Below are positions 8,907 through 17,034 of a DNA stretch of 64,000 bases, one piece after another. The DNA comes from Candidatus Methanoperedens sp. BLZ2 (lineage in GTDB: Archaea; Halobacteriota; Methanosarcinia; Methanosarcinales; Methanoperedenaceae), in contig NZ_NTMG01000062.1 of NCBI RefSeq assembly GCF_002487355.1, forward strand, positions 52,225 to 116,224, read 5' to 3'. A program made the translations under genes and the position numbers. Positions within the stretch are counted from its first letter, which is position 1. Every line of letters starts with the position of its first letter. The notes under the pieces were generated by a model. It saw only the letters and a program-made list of their open reading frames with translations, was not told the origin of the DNA and searched no databases.

Positions 8907-9066
8907 TTTCTTCCTCCATATTCTGGTTCACTCAATAAATCGTCAATGATCGTCTTGAATGATTATTTTCATATTGGATTACTGTCTACTTATAATTATT
9001 GCAGTTTAAAGATTTAAAAAATGATTGTAATAATTATGATTATAACAAAAAAACAACCCTTTACAC

Positions 9067-10032
9067 TTACTCAAAAGGGTTGCCAACACTTGCGAACAAT
9101 GCCATAATGCGGATTCGCCCTGTCATGGTCTCATCCACATTTGCACCCCAGATTATCCTTTTTGTACCTGGAACCTGTTGCGCCATCAATTCATCCACAT
9201 GCGCCACTTCTTCAAGGGTCAGGTCCTGCCCGCCACTGATATGGATCAGCAGACCATGTGCAGACCCAAGATCAGGAATATCAAGAAGAGGAGCAGATAC
9301 TGCCTTTAATACTGCTTTTTTCACGCGGTCCGGACCTTCTGATTCCCCTATCCCGAATGAGGAAATACCTTTATTTTCAAGCACAGCTTTTAAGTCTGCA
9401 AAATCAAGGTTCATAAGGCTCGGGAGGGTGATGGTTTCCGTAATACTTTTAATGAATGCTCCGATTAATGAATTCGCTACAGCAAAAGCCGTCTTAAGAG
9501 GCAGGTTTCCTGCGACCTGCCTGAGTTTTGTGTTATCTATCAAAACGACGGAATCACATGTTTGCGAAAGAGCACGTATTGCTTTTTTGGCATTTTCACG
9601 CCTCAAGGATTCGATTTCAAAAGGCATTGTCAAGCAGGCTATTGTGAGTGCGCCCATTGAGCGTGAAATTTCTGCAACAACAGGGGCTGAGCCTGTTCCA
9701 GTCCCTCCCCCAAGACCTGCGACGATAAATACAATATTTGCTCCTTCAAGTTCTTTTTGGATATCCTCCTTACTTTCCCATGCGCATTCTGCGCCAACTT
9801 CCGGGAATCCACCGCATCCTTTGCCTTTACCTCTATCTTTTCCAAGCAGCAATAATTTATCCGCCCGCTGGAGGATAAGATGGCTGATATCTGAATTTGC
9901 CGCAATGATCTTTGCGCCAGCAATGTTTTTTTCAGAAAGGAAGGTTATTATGTTGCTTCCGGCACCCCCAAGTCCGATTACAGTCACAGATGGTCGTGAT
10001 GCTTCGATTATTTCCGTAAATTCTCCGTTCAT
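9067..10032 (-). CDS. FtsZ/tubulin-family GTPase
   Basis: The 321-residue protein has the tubulin signature GGGTGTGSAP near residue 113 and the N-terminal nucleotide loop GLGGAGSN near residue 20, so it should bind and polymerise with GTP. FtsZ forms the cytokinetic ring; relatives such as CetZ control cell shape. It is slightly shorter than typical FtsZ (350-400). It ends shortly after the GTPase-activation domain, without the long tail that recruits partners. That makes an accessory FtsZ-like role possible. It stands alone, divergent from a lipoprotein gene. Confidence 0.85.
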   Translation of the reverse strand: MNGEFTEIIEASRPSVTVIGLGGAGSNIITFLSEKNIAGAKIIAANSDISHLILQRADKLLLLGKDRGKGKGCGGFPEVGAECAWESKEDIQKELEGANIVFIVAGLGGGTGTGSAPVVAEISRSMGALTIACLTMPFEIESLRRENAKKAIRALSQTCDSVVLIDNTKLRQVAGNLPLKTAFAVANSLIGAFIKSITETITLPSLMNLDFADLKAVLENKGISSFGIGESEGPDRVKKAVLKAVSAPLLDIPDLGSAHGLLIHISGGQDLTLEEVAHVDELMAQQVPGTKRIIWGANVDETMTGRIRIMALFASVGNPFE

Positions 10033-10134
10033 TATAGACGTTTAATATGGTCTATTTGATATAAATATATTTTCAATATAATGATTGAACTTGATTGCAA
10101 TCATATTAAATATGTTCAAGAAAGATACAATATT

Positions 10135-10482
10135 ATGAAACGATTAATGGTCCTGTTTTTAATATCAATTTATTTCACGGGTTGCGTGGAACAAAGTCAA
10201 AATGAGCCGATTTATAATAATTCTGTCACCCCTGAATATTCTCCGGTGGTGGATCTGGCCAAAAAAGATCTTTCTGAACGATTAAAAATTCCCATTGAAA
10301 ATATTCAGCTGGTTAAACAAGAAGCGGTTGAGTGGCCGGACACCAGCCTTGGCTATCCTGAAAAAGGCATGGTGTATGCACAGGTAATTACACCCGGGTT
10401 CAAGATCATCTTAAAAGCTGGAGATAAATCATACGAATACCATAGCGATTATAAAAGAATAGCAGGACCCGGAGAAATATAA
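10135..10482 (+). CDS. Small predicted lipoprotein
   Basis: The product of 115 residues begins KRLMVLFLISIYFTGCVEQ, a short basic start, a hydrophobic stretch and a lipobox-like TGC, so it is probably exported and lipid-anchored. The mature part contains the repeat-like segment VDLAKKDLSERLKIPIENI and EWPDTSLGYPEKG, a pattern shared with many bacterial and archaeal secreted proteins of unknown function. I start at the second in-frame ATG because the earlier one (10081) would put 18 polar residues in front of the signal sequence. Confidence 0.7.
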   Translation: MKRLMVLFLISIYFTGCVEQSQNEPIYNNSVTPEYSPVVDLAKKDLSERLKIPIENIQLVKQEAVEWPDTSLGYPEKGMVYAQVITPGFKIILKAGDKSYEYHSDYKRIAGPGEI

Positions 10483-10489
10483 TATCTTA

Positions 10490-11296
10490 TTAACGAAGAT
10501 AATTTCCTTTCTTTTTTAAGTATTTTCCAAAAGCCAGACCCGCTACCACCCCGCTTAAGTGTGCACTTCTTGCTACCAGGTCACCGCTTGAGCCTATGAA
10601 CAAAAGGTCCAGAAGAGCAAAAAATATCAATGCATATGTTATCTTCATGCGAATAAAAAAAAACAAGCCAACCTCAATATCTGGCGCAAGAATAGCAAGA
10701 CATGCAAATATCCCGAACAAAGCGCCACTCGCACCAACGGCTGTCGAATATTGTTTCAAAATGAAAACCGACCACAATGAATAGCCGATCGCAGCGATAA
10801 TTCCGGAAATGAAAAATACAAAGAGGAATCTTTTTCCCCCTATCCGTCGCTCAAGCTCAGGTCCGAAAAAGAATAAAAACATCATATTGAAGAGAAGATG
10901 TACAGGCCCGGAATGCAGGAACATGTGTGTGATAAGTGTCCATGGCCTGGAGAAAATATAATAGGGTGAAAGAGCCAGATAAGAAAAATATCCGGGAATA
11001 ATATACTGCAACACAAAAGAAATGAGAACGATCAAAAGAATCATCAGAGAATAATTACTTTTAACAGCAGAAATAATATTATTTAGTGAGTTCAAGAAAT
11101 GGTTTTGTTTCCGTCTAACTACAGAGTCCTTCTTATAAAAGATCCCGGTATCTCTTGCCCTCGATTTATATTCTAACAGCCCTGGACAATTGTGTGATTC
11201 AGGAAGCCGGTGGTTATAACAATAGGAATTACCGCAAAATTTGCATGTGAACGGCATAGGATCCCTAAAACCGCAATAATAACATTCTTTTGTCAT
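10490..11296 (-). CDS. Rhomboid-family intramembrane serine protease with N-terminal zinc finger
   Basis: The first ~45 residues hold an AN1-like zinc finger: CYYCG, CKFCG, CYNHR and a following H-x-C. Then come about six membrane helices with the rhomboid catalytic serine in GASGALFG near residue 190, the catalytic histidine in the SAHLSGVVAG helix, and the oxyanion asparagine in HLLFNMMF. Rhomboids cut substrates within the membrane. The finger-rhomboid fusion is known in archaea and may bind ubiquitin-like or substrate proteins. It is transcribed alone and leftward. Confidence 0.88.
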   Translation of the reverse strand: MTKECYYCGFRDPMPFTCKFCGNSYCYNHRLPESHNCPGLLEYKSRARDTGIFYKKDSVVRRKQNHFLNSLNNIISAVKSNYSLMILLIVLISFVLQYIIPGYFSYLALSPYYIFSRPWTLITHMFLHSGPVHLLFNMMFLFFFGPELERRIGGKRFLFVFFISGIIAAIGYSLWSVFILKQYSTAVGASGALFGIFACLAILAPDIEVGLFFFIRMKITYALIFFALLDLLFIGSSGDLVARSAHLSGVVAGLAFGKYLKKKGNYLR

Positions 11297-11344
11297 AAAT
11301 ATCTATTATATCTGTTATATTTATTCGAATTTGATTACTCAATA

Positions 11345-12040
11345 TCACTCAGGGTTAATAATTTGTTTGGCTATTATTTCTTTTTTAAATATTCCCTGGA
11401 AGAATACATATATCTCTATTTCTTTACCTTTCTCATACTGCCTCATCATCCGGTCATACATCTGCTTGCTGTTTCTTAAATTATTTTCTTTGAAATATCT
11501 TTCGATTTCTTTGATAAATCCAAGTTTTTGCCTGAGAAATCCGGATTCATAATCCTTTACTGATTTTATTATCTCTTCGCATATCTTATCACTTATTTCA
11601 TTGTGATACAATCCATGCATATCCAGGCCGCTTATTTGCCTGAATTCAATATTTCCTTCTTCATCAGGCTCCCTGTGAAGCATATATGGATATATTTTGC
11701 ATATCCAGGGACGAGCTTCATAATGTTCGCATCCTGTGCCGGTATAGAATATGCAGTCCCCATCGGGTTTGGTTTTCAGGGCATAACCCATTACGTAAAA
11801 TCTCCCAAGGTTGTCACATAGATCAAAATATGGCGCAGGCCTGAGAAATTCCCTCCCGAAGTTTTCGATTATCCTTTGCGCATCATCATCGAGCAGGAAG
11901 ACATGATCGTTAAATTCACTCGTACAGCATTTACCGCAGAAATCACATTCAAATCCCACTTCACGAATTATTTTAATATAAACTTCGTCAGGAAATGAAT
12001 AAATACATACTATTTCTTTTTCAATATCAACTGCGTTCAT
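11345..12040 (-). CDS. YkgJ-family cysteine cluster protein
   Basis: About 231 residues with the YkgJ (CxxCxxCC-type) signature CDFCGKCC near residue 33 and a later paired set GCEHYEARPWICKIYP near residue 110. This family is thought to bind iron-sulfur or zinc and is of unclear function. The C-terminal third is charged and probably helical. I prefer the ATG at 12040 over the upstream TTG at 12055 because no ribosome site supports the longer form. Confidence 0.75.
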   Translation of the reverse strand: MNAVDIEKEIVCIYSFPDEVYIKIIREVGFECDFCGKCCTSEFNDHVFLLDDDAQRIIENFGREFLRPAPYFDLCDNLGRFYVMGYALKTKPDGDCIFYTGTGCEHYEARPWICKIYPYMLHREPDEEGNIEFRQISGLDMHGLYHNEISDKICEEIIKSVKDYESGFLRQKLGFIKEIERYFKENNLRNSKQMYDRMMRQYEKGKEIEIYVFFQGIFKKEIIAKQIINPE

Positions 12041-12110
12041 TATTGATTTAATCAACTTTTCAAGATAAATAGTTATAACATATAAAATAATGATAAAAAA
12101 AAATGATAAG

Positions 12111-12118
12111 TTATATAA
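12111..12118 (+). promoter_or_regulatory. TATA box for the cytochrome operon
   Basis: TTATATAA lies 75 bases before the start of the multihaem cytochrome gene, leaving a leader of about 50 bases that ends with a GAGAGG ribosome site ten bases before the ATG. This supports a single promoter for the cytochrome c and cytochrome b genes. Confidence 0.5.
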
Positions 12119-12192
12119 AGCATTACGTTAAAATTAACTTATTAAAAACGGGCTATAAGGAAGGATAGATCGACTAAGAGAGGTATCATTGA

Positions 12193-13146
12193 ATGTCTCT
12201 AAGCAATAAAATATATTCACTATTTAAAAATAAATATACATTGATTTTAATGGTTTTATTATCGATATTTATCGGTGTTGTTAGTGCCCAGGAAGATGTT
12301 TCATGTTATCATTGCCACACTAAAGTGGTGAATGAATTCAGGAACAATATTCATTACGATAAAGGCTTTAACTGCGCAAGTTGCCATGGTGGAGCAGAAA
12401 AATCCAATTCCAGTTTGATCTCCAATACTGTAATGTCAGGAGATTTTGTGGGCAGGCCCACAAGAAATAATATTACAGGCATTTGCTCTAAATGTCATGT
12501 AAAGGAGACTGAAGATTATAAAACAAGCATTCACTGGGATGCGATCCAGAAAGGCCATCCTGAAGCTGCAACCTGCACAGATTGTCATGGAATACATGAG
12601 ATCCGGGCCATAAAAGATCCCAATTCATCTTCTAATCATCATAACAGCCCTGTGACATGCGCCAAGTGCCATTCAAACAATGAGATGATGAGTGCATGGT
12701 ATTACGGTATTAAGGCAGACCGGTTCGATACATATAAAGAATCATTCCATTGGAGGGCGCTTGATAGAGGCTATACCCTTGTTGCAACATGCGCCGACTG
12801 CCATGAGAATCATAAAACTAAATCCCATACAGATCCCACTTCAAGCACTTACCCTGAAAATATTCCTAAAACATGCGGAAAAGAGAATTGCCACGAGGGA
12901 GTGAATTTTGATGCCAAGGTGGCAGGAGGGCTTGTACATGATAAAGAGTCTTTGCATACTGCCGAGCTTAAGTGGAATAAAACGGGCATGGATTCTAATA
13001 TGAAAGATTATTTCCTTGGTCCATTTGACCTTGCTTACTGGATAGCAATATTTTTCAAGATATTGACCACTACCGTGATAGGTTTCTTTACAGGAATGGT
13101 AATTCTTGATTTCTTATCAAGGCTCAAGATCCAGAGGAGATTTTAG
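12193..13146 (+). CDS. Membrane-anchored seven-haem cytochrome c (NapC/NirT-like)
   Basis: The 317-residue protein has a signal anchor (LILMVLLSIFIGVVSA), six CxxCH haem sites at residues 38, 61, 98, 128, 156 and 200, and one unusual CX4CH site at 228-234. A C-terminal membrane helix (residues ~280-305) and basic tail complete it. It would carry seven c-type haems outside the membrane. It ends three bases before a cytochrome b gene, so the pair probably forms a quinol or methanophenazine : cytochrome c oxidoreductase feeding extracellular electron transfer. The function is inferred from the pairing. Confidence 0.88.
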   Translation: MSLSNKIYSLFKNKYTLILMVLLSIFIGVVSAQEDVSCYHCHTKVVNEFRNNIHYDKGFNCASCHGGAEKSNSSLISNTVMSGDFVGRPTRNNITGICSKCHVKETEDYKTSIHWDAIQKGHPEAATCTDCHGIHEIRAIKDPNSSSNHHNSPVTCAKCHSNNEMMSAWYYGIKADRFDTYKESFHWRALDRGYTLVATCADCHENHKTKSHTDPTSSTYPENIPKTCGKENCHEGVNFDAKVAGGLVHDKESLHTAELKWNKTGMDSNMKDYFLGPFDLAYWIAIFFKILTTTVIGFFTGMVILDFLSRLKIQRRF

Positions 13147-13149
13147 AAT

Positions 13150-13908
13150 ATGTCCCGGCAAAAAATAATTGAAGCTTTAGAATCTAATAAAAATGGAGAA
13201 AGAAATATGGGTGAAATTTATTTTAAAAGGTTTACTTTCAATCAGCTTGCAGAGCACTGGGCAATGATAGGGACGTTCATGCTTTTAGTAATAAGTGGAA
13301 TGCCCCTGAAATTCCCGGATGCATGGTGGTCCCCGGTTATAATCAATTTTCTTGGAGGATTTGCAATGAGGACACAGATACATCATGCTGCAGGGATAGG
13401 GATGGTCATCCTTGGGGTGTATCATGTTGTTTATCATGTTTTTGTTGATAAGGAATCATTGCTGGATAGAAAAGTATGGCCGACTTTAAAAGATGCAAAG
13501 GATTTCTGGCAGACAATAATGTTCTACATTGGAAAAGCACAAGCGCCAAAATATGGAAGGTATAGCTGGAAAGAGAAATTTGATTACTGGGGTGCATTCT
13601 GGGGAATGGTGATGCTTTGCGTAACCGGGTTAATAATGTTATACCCATTCCAGGCTATGGAAGTAATTCCTTATGCCTACGTGCATCTTTCCACTATCGT
13701 TCATACAGATGAGGCATTACTGGCTACGCTGTTTATTTTTATTGTCCATTGGTGGAATGTTCATTATAGCCCTGAAGTATTCCCCATGTCAAAAGCATGG
13801 CTTACAGGCAACCTGTCAGAGGAACAGATGAAACATGAACATCCCCTTGAGTATGAAGAGGTCATGAGACAGATGAATGAAAAAGGCGATAAAAGTTTTT
13901 CCAGGTAA
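13150..13908 (+). CDS. Cytochrome b (b561-type membrane subunit)
   Basis: This 252-residue integral membrane protein resembles the di-haem cytochrome b subunits of formate dehydrogenase and thiosulfate/tetrathionate reductase. Candidate haem ligands are histidines in AEHWAMIG, TQIHHAAG, VYHVVYHVF and FIVHWWNVHY, spread over four or five helices. With the preceding seven-haem protein it would oxidise a membrane quinol or methanophenazine and pass electrons outward. An alternative start at 13207 (MGEIYFKRF) also has a GGAG site. The C-terminal ~45 residues are charged and cytoplasmic. Confidence 0.85.
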   Translation: MSRQKIIEALESNKNGERNMGEIYFKRFTFNQLAEHWAMIGTFMLLVISGMPLKFPDAWWSPVIINFLGGFAMRTQIHHAAGIGMVILGVYHVVYHVFVDKESLLDRKVWPTLKDAKDFWQTIMFYIGKAQAPKYGRYSWKEKFDYWGAFWGMVMLCVTGLIMLYPFQAMEVIPYAYVHLSTIVHTDEALLATLFIFIVHWWNVHYSPEVFPMSKAWLTGNLSEEQMKHEHPLEYEEVMRQMNEKGDKSFSR

Positions 13909-13920
13909 GCAACAAATCCA

Positions 13921-14476
13921 AGACAGGCATGGCTTTCTTTCAATAAGGACGGCAAAAATCTTGACCAACGGGTTGTGAACGAAGGAGAAGTATATACCTA
14001 TATTGAGAAAAACGTAAACGGTGAGTCCGATGTGCCCGTATTCGTAACTTATGTGGATAGTATATTTACAGGCGCAGAAGGCATGTCAGCCTTTGTCCAG
14101 TTCAGATACACATGGCTGATATCCCGGAATGTGCTCAAAATAAAAGCAGGAGATAAGTTCGGTGTATTCGAGGCAAAGGAAGCAAATGAAAACTGCGATT
14201 TTATCCATATTTTGAACAGGTTTTAAAGGATAGCCCAAAAGTAGATTTTAAAGCTACAATAGCCAATGCAACCACTACAACTACCACACCCATTGCGTCC
14301 ACCTTATCATCGGCAGCAACAACCCCATCCACATCGTCACAGGAAGCCGGCGCAGCCCAGGTCAGTTCGCCAGTAACAAAACCCGTTGATACGGCCAAAC
14401 CCGGCAATGGAACTGGATATTTTTTGCTGCGGCAGGTCTTGTAGCGACAGGATATATGGTTCTGAGAAAGGGTTAA
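13921..14476 (+). pseudogene. 3' remnant of a Methanosarcina-type S-layer protein gene
   Basis: In one frame the DNA encodes AWLSFNKDGKNLDQRVVNEG followed by the VPVFVTYVDSIF and YTWLISRN segments of the DUF1608 S-layer domain, ending at a stop at 14226. After that, in a shifted frame, a Thr/Ser/Pro-rich linker (FKATIANATTTTTTP) leads, after one more shift, to FFAAAGLVATGYMVLRKG and a stop, the usual C-terminal membrane anchor. At least two frame changes, a stop and the missing 5' part mark it as dead. A full-length S-layer protein has two such domains. Confidence 0.75.
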
Positions 14477-14533
14477 TTGTGAGATAAAAACAGGCGCTCT
14501 GAGTTAGAAGCATAATATGAAAAACCCTGGGCA

Positions 14534-14722
14534 TTGTGGATACCCGGCGTCATGACTGGAATGCTGCTTGGCGGCGCTGACCCGATGGAAGCGGCATCCA
14601 TACAGATAGCGATTTTCACATCAATTTTTGTGGCAGGGATGATCGCATCAAGCCTGGTGCTGCATTTCTCCACGGATAGCTTTTTTACGAAAGCGGCGCG
14701 GTTGAGGGAGGATATGGATTAG
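14534..14722 (+). pseudogene. 3' fragment of a fetB/UPF0014-like ABC permease gene
   Basis: The 62 codons encode WIPGVMTGMLLGGADPMEAA followed by a hydrophobic helix and a short charged tail. This matches the end of FetB-like (UPF0014) iron or metal export permeases, whose C-terminal part carries the PGMMTG...GxxPxxAA signature. The N-terminal ~180 residues are absent and no start codon with a ribosome site is seen. Together with the S-layer remnant just upstream it indicates deletion at the left boundary of the restriction island. Confidence 0.6.
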
Positions 14723-14748
14723 CTGTTTTTACTTTTAAAAAAAGTACA

Positions 14749-14758
14749 ATTATATAGT
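14749..14758 (+). promoter_or_regulatory. TATA box for hsdM
   Basis: ATTATATAGT lies about 40 bases before the hsdM start codon in an A+T-rich run. Initiation would fall near 14780, giving a leader of about 15 bases. Confidence 0.45.
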
Positions 14759-14794
14759 ATAGATGAGTTTCAAAGCCTAAATGGTGTCGATATT

Positions 14795-16513
14795 ATGGTA
14801 AACGTCAAGGAGAATGCTAATTTTATCTGGGAGATTGCTGACCTTCTACGAGGCGACTATAAGCAATCGGATTACGGTAAAGTAATACTACCGCTAACTG
14901 TTTTAAGACGTTTGGATTGCGTGTTGGAACCGACAAAACAAAAAGTCCTGGATTATCTACCCAAAATTGCCACCATGAATATCCAGAACACCGATCCTGT
15001 CCTTAACAGCATTGCAGGTTTCAATTTCCACAACAAAAGCAAATTTGATTTTGAGAAATTAAAGGCAGATCCAAATAATATTGCTGCCAATCTCAATAAT
15101 TATATCAACGGTTTCTCCATAAATGCAAGAGAAATCATTGATTATTTTGGATTCAATGAACATATTTCAAAACTGGATGATGCAGATTTGCTCTATATGA
15201 TCGTTAAGCGGTTTGGTGAGATTGACCTGCACCCGAATAAAGTAAGCAATCTGGAGATGGGATACATCTTTGAAGAACTTATAAGGAGATTCTCTGAATT
15301 ATCCAATGAAACGGCAGGAGAGCACTTTACACCAAGAGAAGTGATCCGGCTGATGGTTAATCTGCTTTTCGTGAATGATAAAGAAATCTTAACAAAAGAG
15401 GGTATCGTCAGAACACTATATGACCCGACCAGCGGAACGGGAGGCATGCTGTCAATATCTGAAGAATATGTGCGTGAGCTTAATCCTGATGCAAGACTGG
15501 AAGTATTCGGGCAGGAAGTAAATCCGGAATCTTATGCAATCTGTAAATCAGATATGCTCATCAAAGGCCAGAACGCTTCAAATATAAAATTCGGAAATTC
15601 ATTTACTAATGATGGATTAGAGAATGAAACGTTTGATTATATGCTTTCAAATCCTCCTTTTGGCGTTGAGTGGAAGAAAGTTCAAAAGCAGGTCGAAGAT
15701 GAACATGAAAAAAGGGGTTTTGGAGGGCGTTTCGGCGCAGGACTGCCAAGGATCAGCGATGGTTCATTTTTGTTTTTGCAGCACATGATCTCCAAGATGA
15801 AACCTGCAAATGGCGGATCTCGAATAGGAATTGTTTTTAATGGGTCGCCTTTGTTTACGGGCGGTGCGGGAAGCGGGGAAAGCGACATCCGAAAATGGAT
15901 CATTGAAAACGATATGCTTGAAGCCATTGTTGCAATGCCCGATCAATTATTTTATAATACGGGCATTTTCACCTACATCTGGATAGTAACTAACAGAAAA
16001 GCCAAAGAGAGAAAGGGAAAAATCCAGTTGGTAAACGCAGTCACCTTTTACAATAAAATGTCAAGAAGCCTGGGTAATAAGCGCAATGAAATCGGCGAGG
16101 GTCATATTGAAACGATAACCAGGATGTATGGTGATTTCAAGGAGAATGAATTTTCAAGGATATATGATAATTCAGAATTTGGCTACTGGCAAATTACGGT
16201 TGAGCGACCTTTGAGAGATGAAGGCGGGAATATTGTGAAAGATGGGAAAGGAAAGCTCAAGTCGGATGCTAATTTAAGGGATAATGAACGGGTGCCGCTC
16301 AAAGAAGATATACAGACCTATTTTGAGAGGGAAGTATTACCGCATGTACCGGATGCGTGGATTGATAATAGTAAAACAAAGAAGGGATATGAAATTAATT
16401 TCACGAAGTTTTTTTATAAATATAAGCCGTTGCGGAGGCTTTCGGAAATAAGGGCGGATATTCTGGCTCTGGAGAAGGAGACTGAAGGGTTATTGAGGAA
16501 GGCGATAGAGTGA
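14795..16513 (+). CDS. hsdM: Type I restriction-modification DNA methyltransferase subunit M
   Basis: HsdM, 572 residues, is the N6-adenine methyltransferase of a type I system. The N-terminal helical domain (NFIWEIADLLRGDY...) is followed by the SAM-binding DPTSGTGGM motif near residue 208 and the catalytic NPPFG motif near 286, both intact. With HsdS it methylates and with HsdR it cleaves. It is followed by 520 bases of repeats before hsdS rather than the usual overlap, which is unusual for such an operon. The stop codon lies inside a 30-base tandem duplication. Confidence 0.95.
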   Translation: MVNVKENANFIWEIADLLRGDYKQSDYGKVILPLTVLRRLDCVLEPTKQKVLDYLPKIATMNIQNTDPVLNSIAGFNFHNKSKFDFEKLKADPNNIAANLNNYINGFSINAREIIDYFGFNEHISKLDDADLLYMIVKRFGEIDLHPNKVSNLEMGYIFEELIRRFSELSNETAGEHFTPREVIRLMVNLLFVNDKEILTKEGIVRTLYDPTSGTGGMLSISEEYVRELNPDARLEVFGQEVNPESYAICKSDMLIKGQNASNIKFGNSFTNDGLENETFDYMLSNPPFGVEWKKVQKQVEDEHEKRGFGGRFGAGLPRISDGSFLFLQHMISKMKPANGGSRIGIVFNGSPLFTGGAGSGESDIRKWIIENDMLEAIVAMPDQLFYNTGIFTYIWIVTNRKAKERKGKIQLVNAVTFYNKMSRSLGNKRNEIGEGHIETITRMYGDFKENEFSRIYDNSEFGYWQITVERPLRDEGGNIVKDGKGKLKSDANLRDNERVPLKEDIQTYFEREVLPHVPDAWIDNSKTKKGYEINFTKFFYKYKPLRRLSEIRADILALEKETEGLLRKAIE

Positions 16514-16570
16514 TAAAACAGTTTTCTATTTTTCAGACAGTGATAAAACAGTTTTATATTTTTCAGACAG
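16511..16570. repeat. 30-base tandem duplication at the hsdM stop
   Basis: TGATAAAACAGTTTT begins two consecutive 30-base units (16511-16540 and 16541-16570) that differ at one base. The first unit supplies the hsdM stop codon. This is a recent replication-slippage or insertion scar. Confidence 0.85.
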
Positions 16571-16632
16571 GATTAACAGGATCGACAGGATACTCCTTAT
16601 CTTTTGATCCTGTTCATCCTGTTATCCTGTCC
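16565..16632. repeat. Imperfect palindrome, ACAGGAT family
   Basis: The left arm has three ACAGGAT-type units spaced nine bases apart and the right arm has complementary ATCCTGT units, separated by a short A+T-rich loop. The transcript could form a long, bulged hairpin. Immediately after it, 16641-16671 carries a one-armed relative with GCAGAT units at the same spacing. Confidence 0.8.
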
Positions 16633-16730
16633 AGAATGAAGGAACTGCAGATAAAAGCAGATAAACGCAGATTAATTGCACCGATTCACCGCAAAGTCGG
16701 CTATGAACCCCGGTTCATAAATGGACATGA

Positions 16731-16800
16731 AAAAAACAACGAACTAAAACGAACTGAAACGAACTCTAGCAGCATGAGTTCGTACAAGTTCGTTGTTAAT
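16731..16800. repeat. Imperfect palindromic repeat, ACGAAC family (copy 2)
   Basis: It starts AAAAAACAACGAACT, carries three ACGAACT units, has a centre around TCTAGCAGCATGA, and returns as AGTTCGT...AAGTTCGTTGTT. It shares both outer ends and the centre AACTC...GAGTTCGTA with the copy at 397-473, which proves it is a dispersed element and not a chance palindrome. Confidence 0.8.
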
Positions 16801-16876
16801 TTTTGTCATGCCAGGACGAGAAGAACGCAAAGTAGAGCAGCATAAGTCTGTGAGTATGGGCAAAATCATCCAATCA

Positions 16877-16960
16877 GGAACACGGATGACGCGGATCAGG
16901 CGGATTTACACGGATAACGAGATCCGCGCGCATCAGCGTCATCCGCGCAATCCGTGTTCT
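16877..16960. repeat. Imperfect palindrome, CGGAT family
   Basis: GAACACGGATGACGCGGATC starts an arm of four CGGAT units spaced about nine bases apart; the other arm has ATCCGCG and ATCCGTGTTC. It is the third palindrome family in the gap between hsdM and hsdS and is G+C-richer than its surroundings. Confidence 0.8.
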
Positions 16961-17034
16961 ATCGTTGATAATTCAACCAATAAAATCAGATATAAGTGGC
17001 ATTTTTCTTCAGTAACAGAGAAGGAGGCGGCGCA

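Noticed and set aside
8999..10045. A 348-codon plus-strand frame across the ftsZ gene
   Set aside because: It is the antisense shadow of ftsZ; its residue content (Ser/Pro/Ala-rich) has no family match, while the opposite strand has clear tubulin motifs.
16510..16845. A 112-codon plus-strand frame downstream of hsdM
   Set aside because: It reads through the tandem 30-base duplication and two palindromic repeats; the protein is just translated repeat DNA.
16511..16960. CRISPR-like array between hsdM and hsdS
   Set aside because: Repeats are short, imperfect and palindromic within one hairpin, with no regular spacers and no cas genes.
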